Shown: piece after piece, positions 24,632 through 31,887 of the stretch | How positions within the stretch are numbered: position 1 is the stretch's first letter | Layout of the letters: each line of letters begins with the position of its first letter | Source of the DNA: JAWWAH01 sp033721415 | Lineage (GTDB): Bacteria; Patescibacteriota; Minisyncoccia; Spechtbacterales; 2-12-FULL-38-22 | Assembly (NCBI GenBank): GCA_033721415.1 | Contig: JAWWAH010000001.1 | Location: 1 to 40,242, forward strand | DNA length: 40,242 bases | Reading direction: 5' to 3' | Position numbers and translations under genes: made by a program | The notes under the pieces: generated by a model | Databases searched by the model: none | Told to the model about the DNA's origin: nothing | What the model saw: the letters and a program-made list of their open reading frames with translations, nothing else

Positions 24632-24654
24632 GTTGCCTCTTTGCGACTCGAACT
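24632..24654 (-). other. tRNA 3'-end-like fragment
   Basis: On the minus strand GCAAGTTCGAGTCGC followed by AAAGAGGCAACC resembles a tRNA T-arm and 3' acceptor, similar to the end of tRNA-Gln, but the T-stem does not pair and there is no 5' half. Degenerate copy at best. Confidence 0.35.
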
Positions 24655-24656
24655 TG

Positions 24657-25142
24657 CTATAATTCTTTTATCATTTCAAAAACTTCTTTGGGAACCTTTT
24701 CACCAATCGCTTCAAGATTTCCTTTCTGCATATATTTTCTTACCTCTGTAGCTGAAATTGCTTCGTGTCTTTCAAACTGTTTAATTTCCGGTTTAACTTT
24801 ATTCCAATGAACTGAATAATCATCTCCGGTATAAATATGGGTTGGCAAATGCCCTGTTAGCGATAAAACACAGCTTGCAAAAACAACATCCCACTGGGCA
24901 TCTTCTGAATATGGCTGTTCGAGATCAAGATTAGCGCCTACAAATAATTTATCGTTATCTTTATATACATTTTTAGCCATTTTCATCCTTGTTTGCATAT
25001 CAAAAACATTTCTCTCGTCATCTTTTCCAACTGAACCAATAAGAATAACGCCCAAGTCGCACTCTTCGAGCATTTTATCTACTAAAAATTTATGTCCGTT
25101 GTGGAAGGGCTGGAACCTTCCGTGCACCAATCCTACTTTCAT
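24657..25142 (-). CDS. Nicotinamide-nucleotide adenylyltransferase-like protein (NadM type)
   Basis: 161 residues. The N-terminus GRFQPFHNGH (residues 8-17) is the nucleotidyltransferase HxGH motif with the archaeal/NadM-type RFQPFH form, and ISATEVRKYM is the second ATP-binding motif (family pattern ISxTxxR). Family knowledge: NadM joins ATP and NMN to make NAD+; close relatives act on FMN or pantetheine phosphate, so substrate is inferred. The mRNA is predicted leaderless (TGATATAAT 8 nt before the ATG). NAD salvage fits a metabolically reduced cell. Confidence 0.78.
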   Translation of the reverse strand: MKVGLVHGRFQPFHNGHKFLVDKMLEECDLGVILIGSVGKDDERNVFDMQTRMKMAKNVYKDNDKLFVGANLDLEQPYSEDAQWDVVFASCVLSLTGHLPTHIYTGDDYSVHWNKVKPEIKQFERHEAISATEVRKYMQKGNLEAIGEKVPKEVFEMIKEL

Positions 25143-25150
25143 ATATCAAC

Positions 25151-25159
25151 ATTATATCA
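25151..25159 (-). promoter_or_regulatory. Extended -10 promoter of the NadM-like gene
   Basis: Minus strand TGATATAAT, 8 nt from the ATG. Confidence 0.6.
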
Positions 25160-25179
25160 TATAAATATAGCTCGCATTA

Positions 25180-25210
25180 AAATAAAACCCCGAACTATAA
25201 AGTTCGGGGT
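25180..25210 (-). terminator. Terminator of the radical SAM gene
   Basis: ACCCCGAACT and AGTTCGGGGT arms; on the minus strand followed by TTTATTTT. Confidence 0.85.
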
Positions 25211-25217
25211 GAATGTA

Positions 25218-26285
25218 CTAACCAACAAGAGAAAGCCCCTTGATCTTGATTATGTCTTCGCTTGTCTTAAGCATGCTTCCGCCTAGAACTGCGTTTCCGC
25301 AAGTGACAAGGCCATCTTCCTCATCAATAGAGGGGACAAATATAAGAACATCGAAGCCGGCTGCCTTTAGGTCCTCCTCCGGCTTACGATATGGATGATA
25401 GCTGTCGTATCCACCGATAGTAACAATATTATTTTCACGGCACGCATTATTGTTATGGATCGGCGTGATCTTACACATGAACTTTTCGCTATCAAACAGG
25501 GATGCTACCAAATCGGCGTCAATCTCAAAATCTGTAGCGTAAGCGAAATTCAGGCAGTACTTACGGCTTACAGGATCGGGCATTTTCTCAGCGATCTTTG
25601 CAAGATCAGCCAGCCGAAGCTGCATACCGCTAAACATTTCGTTTCTTTGCTCTTCTGATGTGCTGTTGATGCTGAACTGAAGTCCGGCCTGGCCGTTGTA
25701 AATTTCGTTCTTGATCTCGCACCACTCAAGAATGCGTTCCTCTAGTTTAGTGAATTTGCGCGGCAACGAAGTTGTAAGGACAGGGTGCAAAACCTCTATT
25801 CTCAAACCTGTATCTTCAGCGATCTGCCTTTTATTAGCGTGAAGCCATCTGGAAAACTCAAAGACAGCAACGTTAAAAATGGGGTCTCCCATTCTCGCAT
25901 AATGCAGATTCAGACGCTCCGTATAGTGAACATCCGGGAACAAGCTTATGGCGTTATAAAACTGCGCCTTTAGGTCTTCAAACGGAACATTTCCGCTCCA
26001 GGGTACATTAGGTACATCACAGAATGTACAGCGCATTATACAGCCATACTGCGTACTTACTGTAACAACCCACTTTTCGGAAAGAGGCATGCAGTAAGTA
26101 TTGGGAACGCCTTCGATATCTTTATCGTAGCCGAGGAAATCAGCTTTAACATTGTAATGCTTGCCGTAGTCACCGATAGAGAGCGTTTCAAGCATGCCCT
26201 TGGAATAATCGCCCGTAAATAGATAGCCGGTCGGAATTGGAAATCGTTCGGCAATCTCCATAGTTTGAGATCCTTTGTCTTTCAT
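25218..26285 (-). CDS. RlmN/Cfr-like radical SAM protein
   Basis: 355 residues. The cluster motif CIMRCTFC (CxxxCxxC) is preceded by WVVTVSTQYG, as in the RlmN/Cfr family (the RlmN form is VSSQxGCxxxCxFC). A Cys-Gly near the C-terminus (VTCGNAVLGG) corresponds in position to the RlmN CG Cys that carries the methyl intermediate. Family knowledge: RlmN methylates C2 of A2503 in 23S rRNA and A37 of some tRNAs. The sequence between these motifs departs strongly from RlmN, so another substrate is possible. The start has AAAGGAGG 5 nt upstream. Its composition is G+C-richer than the region (28 of 60 bases at 25861-25920 against 17 of 60 at 27121-27180), hinting at transfer. Confidence 0.75.
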   Translation of the reverse strand: MKDKGSQTMEIAERFPIPTGYLFTGDYSKGMLETLSIGDYGKHYNVKADFLGYDKDIEGVPNTYCMPLSEKWVVTVSTQYGCIMRCTFCDVPNVPWSGNVPFEDLKAQFYNAISLFPDVHYTERLNLHYARMGDPIFNVAVFEFSRWLHANKRQIAEDTGLRIEVLHPVLTTSLPRKFTKLEERILEWCEIKNEIYNGQAGLQFSINSTSEEQRNEMFSGMQLRLADLAKIAEKMPDPVSRKYCLNFAYATDFEIDADLVASLFDSEKFMCKITPIHNNNACRENNIVTIGGYDSYHPYRKPEEDLKAAGFDVLIFVPSIDEEDGLVTCGNAVLGGSMLKTSEDIIKIKGLSLVG

Positions 26286-26302
26286 TTTTCCTCCTTTTGC
26301 CG

Positions 26303-26308
26303 ATTATA
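26303..26308 (-). promoter_or_regulatory. Probable -10 box of the radical SAM gene
   Basis: Minus strand TATAAT (26303-26308) about 17 nt before the ATG, with the Shine-Dalgarno between; the -35 is weak. Confidence 0.45.
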
Positions 26309-26360
26309 TGTATAGGAACTGGTGAATATTTTGGCATAATCTTGTAATAAAGTCAAACGC

Positions 26361-26385
26361 AAAAACGCGAGATTCCCGCGTTTTT
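26361..26385. terminator. Hairpin terminator downstream of tRNA-Gln
   Basis: AAAAACGCG and CGCGTTTTT arms around a 7-nt loop. On the minus strand it lies downstream of tRNA-Gln and ahead of the radical SAM promoter, so it probably ends the tRNA transcript. Confidence 0.7.
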
Positions 26386-26410
26386 CTTAGTGAAGTTCGC
26401 ATCCCCGAAA

Positions 26411-26432
26411 GGTGGTTCTGAGGACTCGAACT
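26411..26432 (-). other. tRNA 3'-end-like fragment
   Basis: On the minus strand AAGTTCGAGTCCTCAGAACC resembles a T-loop (TTCGAGT) with part of a 3' acceptor; no cloverleaf can be drawn around it. The rest of 26286-26506 holds the radical SAM promoter, the terminator at 26361 and a weak AGAGGT/ACCTCT inverted repeat (26459-26478). Confidence 0.35.
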
Positions 26433-26506
26433 TTTTAAAATTTTATTTCCTTTAAATAAGAGGTTTTATTTGACCTCTCTCGGTCACTTGAACTAGTACA
26501 TGAGTG

Positions 26507-26577
26507 TTGCCTCGCAGGGATTCGAACCCCAGTTTTCGGTTCCAGAGACCGACGTTCTACCACTGAACTACGAGGCA
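26507..26577 (-). tRNA. tRNA-Gln (anticodon CTG)
   Basis: Minus-strand cloverleaf: acceptor TGCCTCG/CGAGGCA with U1-A72, typical of tRNA-Gln; D-stem GTTC/GAAC; anticodon stem TCGGT/ACCGA around CTCTGGA (anticodon CTG, codon CAG); T-loop TTCGAAT. Discriminator A, and no encoded CCA. The T-stem (TGGGG/CCCTG) includes two G-U pairs. Confidence 0.93.
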
Positions 26578-26585
26578 ATGGTTAT

Positions 26586-26615
26586 AAATACAGAGTCCTT
26601 GGGGACTCTGTATTT
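26586..26615. terminator. Hairpin between tRNA-Gln and the 86-aa membrane gene
   Basis: AAATACAGAGTCC and GGACTCTGTATTT, a perfect 13-bp stem around TTGG. The T-tail is poor on both strands, so it is either a weak terminator or a processing site between the minus-strand gene and the tRNA. Confidence 0.55.
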
Positions 26616-26640
26616 GTATATCACTTTTCAGACAACATGT

Positions 26641-26901
26641 CTATTCGTTATCTTTGTCTTCAAATACTTCTTCTTCTACAACATATGCTGGGAGTTTTCC
26701 AGATGCCATCAAGAAGGTGACAGTTCCGATTCCTAAAAACAACAGGCTCATGATTGCGTATCCGACGCTTCCCATTTCACCTCTTGTTTCTGGTCCGCTG
26801 AAGAATTCCATATACGTTATAAAAATCCATACCCCCAACATTATAGGAGCTACGAACCATCTTTGCCATTTTGGTAAATATATATTTTTTCTCTTTTTCA
26901 T
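26641..26901 (-). CDS. Small two-helix membrane protein, 86 aa
   Basis: 86 residues: a basic head (KKRKNIYLPKWQRW), helix ~15-34, a short Gly/Glu loop (GPETRGEMGS), helix ~47-66 and an acidic tail (VEEEVFEDKDNE). No family recognised. The mRNA is predicted leaderless (TACAAT 7 nt before the ATG). Charge distribution places both ends in the cytoplasm. Confidence 0.65.
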   Translation of the reverse strand: MKKRKNIYLPKWQRWFVAPIMLGVWIFITYMEFFSGPETRGEMGSVGYAIMSLLFLGIGTVTFLMASGKLPAYVVEEEVFEDKDNE

Positions 26902-26908
26902 ATGTACT

Positions 26909-26937
26909 ATTGTAGAACTTTTTTTATCTGTTGTCTA
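26909..26937 (-). promoter_or_regulatory. Promoter of the 86-aa membrane gene
   Basis: Minus strand TAGACA (26932-26937), a 17-nt spacer and TACAAT (26909-26914), 7 nt from the ATG. Confidence 0.65.
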
Positions 26938-26970
26938 TAAATGTTTAAAATAAAGGTTATTTTTTCGATA

Positions 26971-26979
26971 TGGTATAAT
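26971..26979 (+). promoter_or_regulatory. Extended -10 promoter of the glycoside hydrolase gene
   Basis: TGGTATAAT ending 7 nt before the ATG at 26987; a clear leaderless arrangement. Confidence 0.65.
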
Positions 26980-26986
26980 TGAATTA

Positions 26987-28282
26987 ATGAACAAAAATAA
27001 TATAATATTCAAAAGATTTATATATATTTTAGGCGTCATAGCAATACTTATAGGCGCTATTTTATTTACAGAGGAGCCAATAAGTGCAGGCACAATAGAA
27101 GATGGAGATCTTATCAAGAGTGCAGTACATGAAAATGTATACATTGTAAAAATTGTAGGAAATAAGAAATTTAAGCGCCTCATATTAAATCCGGAAATCT
27201 TTAATCAATATGGCCATTTAAGCTGGAACAATATAAAAACAGTCAGTGAGAGCACCTTTCGCGAATATGAACTTTCTGCATTAGTTAGAATGGATGGTGG
27301 GAATAAGATATATAAATTAATAGGAAATGGAGATACCGGAGAAAAGCGCTGGATTAGCACAACAGCAGAAGAATTTGATGCAGTGGGATTAGATTGGGAT
27401 TCCGTTTATACAATCAACCAAAACGAACGCGATTCATATGTTACAGCCTCCACACTTTATTACTCTGAATTATCATCGCGAAATTTCGACTATGGGATAA
27501 TTCCAGGTATTAGCTCTACTGCAGATATAAACAAAGCTGAAGAGCTAGGGGTAACAATTGTGCGCTTATCTCCAAATGACCTTTCTTTCACAAAAAATGA
27601 CTTAAAAAGCAGGGGAATAGATATAATGGTACAGAAGATAGATAATAAGCCATCTGGTATGGATGGCGTACCGCCTCCATCAGATTACAATCAATGGGCG
27701 CAGGAATTAAAGCAAGTTGTGCGCAATAATCCGGATGTAAAATATTGGCAAGTCTGGAATGAACCTAATGAGATCTTGTATTGGTATCCGAACCCAAATG
27801 CAGGAGAATATGTAAAATTACTTAAAGCATCATATTTAGCGATAAAAGATGCAAATCCAGATGCAGTTGTCATTAGTGCGGGACTAAGCGGGATAAACCC
27901 ACCCAAGCAGTATTTACGGGATATGTATCAAGAGGGTGCTGAACCATATTTTGATGTTCTTGCCTTGCACCCATATGGGCAACCAAATAGCCCAGATACC
28001 TATCTTAAGGATTATATCTTGTATATGAAAAATATAATGGAAACTTATGGAGATATAAATAAACCTATCTGGATAACAGAAATAGGATGGCCAACAAAGG
28101 AAGATGAATTTGGTGCTGTAAGCGCAGCAGAGCAAGCTGAATACCTCAAGAGAACTTATGAGATATCACAGGGTATAGATCTTATTAAAAATGTTTTTTG
28201 GTACAGAATGCAGGATGCTGGAGAGGGCATGGGTATAATCGGAAAACCAGCTGAAGATGTTTATAAGAATCTAACCAATTAA
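26987..28282 (+). CDS. Secreted glycoside hydrolase (clan GH-A, GH5/GH39-like)
   Basis: 431 residues. A signal anchor (residues 10-28) is followed by a ~90-residue beta-rich module (GDLIKSAVHENVYIV...) that I recall as a common module of Patescibacteria surface proteins. From ~165 a TIM-barrel hydrolase follows: WQVWNEPNE gives the acid/base Glu at 259, and ITEIGWP the nucleophile Glu at 365, about 106 residues apart as usual in clan GH-A. Family knowledge: retaining hydrolysis of beta-glycosidic bonds; substrate unknown. The glycerate operon follows, 30 nt downstream, with its own -10 box. Confidence 0.8.
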   Translation: MNKNNIIFKRFIYILGVIAILIGAILFTEEPISAGTIEDGDLIKSAVHENVYIVKIVGNKKFKRLILNPEIFNQYGHLSWNNIKTVSESTFREYELSALVRMDGGNKIYKLIGNGDTGEKRWISTTAEEFDAVGLDWDSVYTINQNERDSYVTASTLYYSELSSRNFDYGIIPGISSTADINKAEELGVTIVRLSPNDLSFTKNDLKSRGIDIMVQKIDNKPSGMDGVPPPSDYNQWAQELKQVVRNNPDVKYWQVWNEPNEILYWYPNPNAGEYVKLLKASYLAIKDANPDAVVISAGLSGINPPKQYLRDMYQEGAEPYFDVLALHPYGQPNSPDTYLKDYILYMKNIMETYGDINKPIWITEIGWPTKEDEFGAVSAAEQAEYLKRTYEISQGIDLIKNVFWYRMQDAGEGMGIIGKPAEDVYKNLTN

Positions 28283-28295
28283 TTCTTAGAAGGTG

Positions 28296-28301
28296 TATAA
28301 T
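28296..28301 (+). promoter_or_regulatory. -10 box of the glycerate operon
   Basis: TATAAT at 28296-28301, 11 nt before the glycerate kinase ATG; no clear -35. Transcription may also enter from the glycoside hydrolase gene, as no terminator is seen between them. Confidence 0.45.
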
Positions 28302-28312
28302 AAAAAATATCT

Positions 28313-29599
28313 ATGAAGATAAAAAACTATAATGAAATAGCTTCGAGCGCCTTACGCAAGGATGCCTTAAGTATTATGGAGGCAGGATTACAGGCCATAG
28401 ACATGAAAGAAGCAATTCATCGAAAAGTTGATTTTTTAGATGGTAGCCTTGTTGTGGGTAAAAAATCATTTAAAATAGAAGATGCTAATAGAATATTCGT
28501 AGTTGGGATAGGTAAGGGTTCCCGTGGTGCAATAAGTGGTTTAGAAGATGTTTTAGATGGTTCTATATATGCAGGAATTGTTTTTGATATTCAAGTTGGG
28601 GATTTTAAGCATAGCGTTTCTTATGTTGGAGATCACCCCATTGCTAGTGAGAAGAATGTTAATATAACAAGAAAAATTATAGACTTATTAGAAGAAGCCA
28701 ATGAGGACGATCTTGTAATAATGTGCATTGCTGGCGGTGGCTCAGCTTTACTATGTCAGCCTCATGAAATGACCTGTAGGCAGGAGGGGGATATAGTAGA
28801 CTATTTATTTCAAAAAGGTGCAGATATCTATGAATTAAATACTGTGCGCAAGCATCTATCATTAGCTCGTGGTGGATATTTGGCAAAAAGTGCTTATCCT
28901 GCACGCGTAATCAGTTTGATATTTTCGGATGTTCCTGGAAATGACATTTCCTCTGTAGCTTCTGGGCCAACCGTACAGGATAAGACAACACTAAAGGATG
29001 TAGAAAAAGTTTTTCAGAAGTATAAAATAGAAGATGAACTCGGAATAGCTCCGGATAACTTGATAGAAACCCCGCAAGAAGAAAAATACTTTGAGCGTGT
29101 TGAAAATATTCTTTTTTTATCAAATAAAGATGCGTTAAATGCAATGCGTTTTAAAGCAGAAGAGCTTGGTTATACTGCGAAGATATGTAATTCATGTCTA
29201 GAGGGCGAAGCCCGTGATATGGGTTTGAGGATAGCAGAGCAGATTAATAGTGAAAAAGAAAAAACAGCCTTACTGTATGGTGGGGAAACTACTGTTACAA
29301 GAAAAGAAAAAGGAGGAAAAGGTGGCAGAAGTCTAGAGCTTGCTTTATCGGGAATAAGGAAAATAAAAGAAGGTAAATTGCTTTTACCGTTTGCTTCTGA
29401 CGGCAGAGATAATACAGAATACGCAGGAGCTTTATGTGATACAATAACAAAAAAACATGCAGAAAATCTGGGGCTGGATCCAGATAAGCATATAAGAAAA
29501 AATTTATCCTTTGCTTTTTTTGAGCAGACAGGGGACAAGGTTTTAACTGGCCCACTAGATTCAAATGTATCAGATTTAATAATAGCTTTAAGTGAATAA
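28313..29599 (+). CDS. Glycerate 2-kinase (GK type II, DUF4147/MOFRL)
   Basis: 428 residues, the normal size for this family. FVVGIGKGSRGA (~64-75) is the N-terminal phosphate loop region, CIAGGGSALLC the Gly-rich GGGSAL site, LNTVRKHLS..RGG the conserved central motif, and YGGETTVTRKEKGGKGGRSLELAL the C-terminal MOFRL pattern. Family knowledge: it phosphorylates D-glycerate with ATP to give 2-phosphoglycerate in the cytoplasm. The next two genes encode a 2-hydroxyacid dehydrogenase and an enolase, the enzymes before and after this step. Confidence 0.88.
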   Translation: MKIKNYNEIASSALRKDALSIMEAGLQAIDMKEAIHRKVDFLDGSLVVGKKSFKIEDANRIFVVGIGKGSRGAISGLEDVLDGSIYAGIVFDIQVGDFKHSVSYVGDHPIASEKNVNITRKIIDLLEEANEDDLVIMCIAGGGSALLCQPHEMTCRQEGDIVDYLFQKGADIYELNTVRKHLSLARGGYLAKSAYPARVISLIFSDVPGNDISSVASGPTVQDKTTLKDVEKVFQKYKIEDELGIAPDNLIETPQEEKYFERVENILFLSNKDALNAMRFKAEELGYTAKICNSCLEGEARDMGLRIAEQINSEKEKTALLYGGETTVTRKEKGGKGGRSLELALSGIRKIKEGKLLLPFASDGRDNTEYAGALCDTITKKHAENLGLDPDKHIRKNLSFAFFEQTGDKVLTGPLDSNVSDLIIALSE

Positions 29600-29605
29600 T
29601 CAAAT

Positions 29606-30616
29606 ATGAAAGTAGCATTTTTTAACCCAAAAGATTGGGAGCGCGAATATATAAAAAACAACACAACGAAGGATTTGGAGATTAGCTTTTTTGAACATGC
29701 ATTAGATGCAAACCATATTCCAGATGAAACAGATTTTGAAGCAATAACAGTATTTGTTGATTCAACAGTAGATGAAGAAGTTTTAGATAAATTTTCTAAT
29801 CTACGCTTTATAACTACACGCTCTACTGGTTATGACCACATTGATCTAGAAGCCTGTAAAAAGCGAGATATAGAGGTTTCTAATGTTCCTGATTATGGAG
29901 CAAATACAGTGGCAGAATTTACTTTTGGCCTTTTGCTTTCACTAGTTAGAAAAATACACATTGGCTATGATCAAGTTAGGGAAACAGGTAGTTTTTCTGT
30001 AGAGGGATTGCGAGGCATAGATCTTCAAGGCAAAAAACTTGGAGTTGTTGGAACAGGGCACATAGGAAGAAATGTTATTAGAATAGCGCGAGGGTTTGGC
30101 ATGGATGTTATTGCTTATGATAAATTTCCAAATGAAGATCTTGCTAAAAAATATGAATTTGAATATAAGAACTTGAACGATGTTTTTCGAGAAAGCGACA
30201 TAATAACTCTACATGTTCCATATAGCAAAGAAACACATCACATGATAGATCAAGAAGTTCTAAACGAGATAATTAGTGATAATGCGTATCTTGTAAATAC
30301 AAGTCGTGGAGGAATAGTTGATACCGAAGCTTTAGTGCACGCCCTTAAAAATGGAAAATTAGCAGGAGCAGCCCTAGATGTGCTAGAGGAGGAGGGTGTA
30401 ATTAAGGACGAACTCCAGTTTTTCGTTGAAGGACATCCTCATGAAGTAAACCTTAAAACTGTTCTTGCTAACCACATTCTTATAGACATGCCAAATGTAA
30501 TTGTGACACCCCACAATGCCTTTAATACTAAAGAAGCGCTTTTGCGTATATTAGATACAACCTTGAGCAATCTACAAACGTTTGTAGATGGCGAAGTAGA
30601 TAATAAAGTTTCTTAA
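29606..30616 (+). CDS. D-isomer-specific 2-hydroxyacid dehydrogenase
   Basis: 336 residues. NAD-binding Rossmann motif GVVGTGHIGRNV, the catalytic Arg in NTSRGGIVD, the Glu in ALDVLEEEG and the His in VTPHNAF; all are as expected for D-LDH or hydroxypyruvate/glyoxylate reductase. RSTGYDHIDL is the family substrate loop. Family knowledge: NAD(H)-dependent oxidation or reduction of a D-2-hydroxyacid. The order alone would suit D-lactate dehydrogenase, but its neighbours suggest hydroxypyruvate to D-glycerate. It starts 6 nt after glycerate kinase and ends 1 nt before the enolase-like gene. Confidence 0.88.
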   Translation: MKVAFFNPKDWEREYIKNNTTKDLEISFFEHALDANHIPDETDFEAITVFVDSTVDEEVLDKFSNLRFITTRSTGYDHIDLEACKKRDIEVSNVPDYGANTVAEFTFGLLLSLVRKIHIGYDQVRETGSFSVEGLRGIDLQGKKLGVVGTGHIGRNVIRIARGFGMDVIAYDKFPNEDLAKKYEFEYKNLNDVFRESDIITLHVPYSKETHHMIDQEVLNEIISDNAYLVNTSRGGIVDTEALVHALKNGKLAGAALDVLEEEGVIKDELQFFVEGHPHEVNLKTVLANHILIDMPNVIVTPHNAFNTKEALLRILDTTLSNLQTFVDGEVDNKVS

Positions 30617-30617
30617 T

Positions 30618-31790
30618 ATGGGAAAAATAAAAAATATAAAAGCTAGGAAAATATTAAACTCTAAAGGTAGGTGGACAGTAGAGACTAGAATTGAAACCGA
30701 AGAAGGTTTTGCGGGTGTTGCCTCAGTTCCGCAAGGTGAAAGCAGAGGAGGAACAGAAGCAGTTTATGTTACCGCTAATCAAGCAGTAAAGAATATTCAC
30801 GAAATAATTCTCCCTACGCTTAAGGGCGATGATACTACTAACCAGGAATCTCTTGATAATAAGTTACTTAATCTCGATGGCACTACTAATAAAAGCAAGT
30901 TGGGAGCAAATGCTATATTGTCGGTATCTTTAGCCTCAGCAAAAGTAGCAGCGGTAGAAAACAATAAACAGCTTTGGCAATATCTTGGAGAACTATACGA
31001 GAAAAATTATCAACCATCCTTCCCACGCTTTTTTATGAATTTCATAGAAGGAGGAGCCCACGCTGGTAATGGTTTGTATTTTCAAGAATATCTAGTTATA
31101 CCAAAAACTAATAACCCTGAGGAGTCTATAGATATCGGCATTAAGTTACGAGATACACTAAAGAATAGTCTTGAAAAAGAATATGGCAAGAATTCTCTTA
31201 ATGTTGGCGATGAGGGAGGTTTTGCGCCCAATATGCATAAAAGTACAGAACCTTTTGAATTTATACTGAATACTGCAAGAGATTTATCAATCGATGATGC
31301 ATTTGAGTTTGGAATTGATGCGGCTGCAAATAGCGTGGAAATTTCACCAGACAATCTTTTTGATGAATATGTTGAAATGACTAAAAAGTATCCTATGTTG
31401 TATATAGAAGATCCTTTTACTGAAAACGATTTTGAAAACTTTACAAAACTCAATCAAGCATTAGGATCAGACATTCTTGTTACAGGGGATGATTTAACTA
31501 CGACAAATCTTAAGCGTATTAAGAAAAGCAAAGAAAGTAATAGTATAAACTCTATCATTATAAAACCAAACCAGATAGGATCTTTGTCTGAAACACTTGA
31601 TGCTATCAGAGTAGCTAGAGAATATGGGTGGAAAGTGATTGTCTCGCATAGAGGAGGCGAGACTAATGATGACTTTATATCTGATCTTGCTTACGCTGTT
31701 GGTGCCTTTGGTATTAAGTTAGGTGGATTAGCACGAGGAGAGCGTATAGCAAAATACAACAGATTTCTTCAAATAGCCACCTCTGTTTAG
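30618..31790 (+). CDS. Divergent enolase (phosphopyruvate hydratase-like)
   Basis: 390 residues, ~40 shorter than typical enolase (~430). Kept: QEYLVIP (Glu168 region), GDEGGFAP (Glu209), IEDPF (Glu290), TGDDLTTTN (Asp317), IIKPNQIG (Lys341), SHRGGET (His370-Arg371) and IKLGG (Lys392), E. coli numbering. Changed: the loop SGASTG, which carries the second-metal Ser42, is QGESRG here, and HRSGET is HRGGET. Family knowledge: enolase converts 2-phosphoglycerate to PEP. Its neighbours supply 2-phosphoglycerate, so activity is plausible; a second, canonical enolase elsewhere in the genome cannot be excluded. Confidence 0.8.
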   Translation: MGKIKNIKARKILNSKGRWTVETRIETEEGFAGVASVPQGESRGGTEAVYVTANQAVKNIHEIILPTLKGDDTTNQESLDNKLLNLDGTTNKSKLGANAILSVSLASAKVAAVENNKQLWQYLGELYEKNYQPSFPRFFMNFIEGGAHAGNGLYFQEYLVIPKTNNPEESIDIGIKLRDTLKNSLEKEYGKNSLNVGDEGGFAPNMHKSTEPFEFILNTARDLSIDDAFEFGIDAAANSVEISPDNLFDEYVEMTKKYPMLYIEDPFTENDFENFTKLNQALGSDILVTGDDLTTTNLKRIKKSKESNSINSIIIKPNQIGSLSETLDAIRVAREYGWKVIVSHRGGETNDDFISDLAYAVGAFGIKLGGLARGERIAKYNRFLQIATSV

Positions 31791-31818
31791 TGATTTTCAT
31801 ATTTGTGTGCTAAATTGA

Positions 31819-31845
31819 CAAAAACGCCGCTTTACGGTGTTTTTA
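31819..31845. terminator. Terminator of the glycerate operon
   Basis: AAAAACGCCG and CGGTGTTTTT arms (one G-U) around CTTTA; followed by T-rich sequence. Confidence 0.8.
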
Positions 31846-31868
31846 CTTGCCAAATAGCGTGTAATTAG

Positions 31869-31877
31869 TGCTATAAT
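31869..31877 (+). promoter_or_regulatory. Extended -10 promoter of the LOG gene
   Basis: TGCTATAAT, whose last bases overlap the ATG at 31876. That ATG cannot be used from this promoter, so the start is at 31888, 10 nt past the box. Confidence 0.6.
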
Positions 31878-31887
31878 GGAGGTTACT

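Noticed and set aside
29170..29664. Minus-strand 164-codon frame opposite the glycerate kinase and dehydrogenase.
   Set aside because: No ribosome site or promoter, and both plus-strand genes have intact conserved motifs there.
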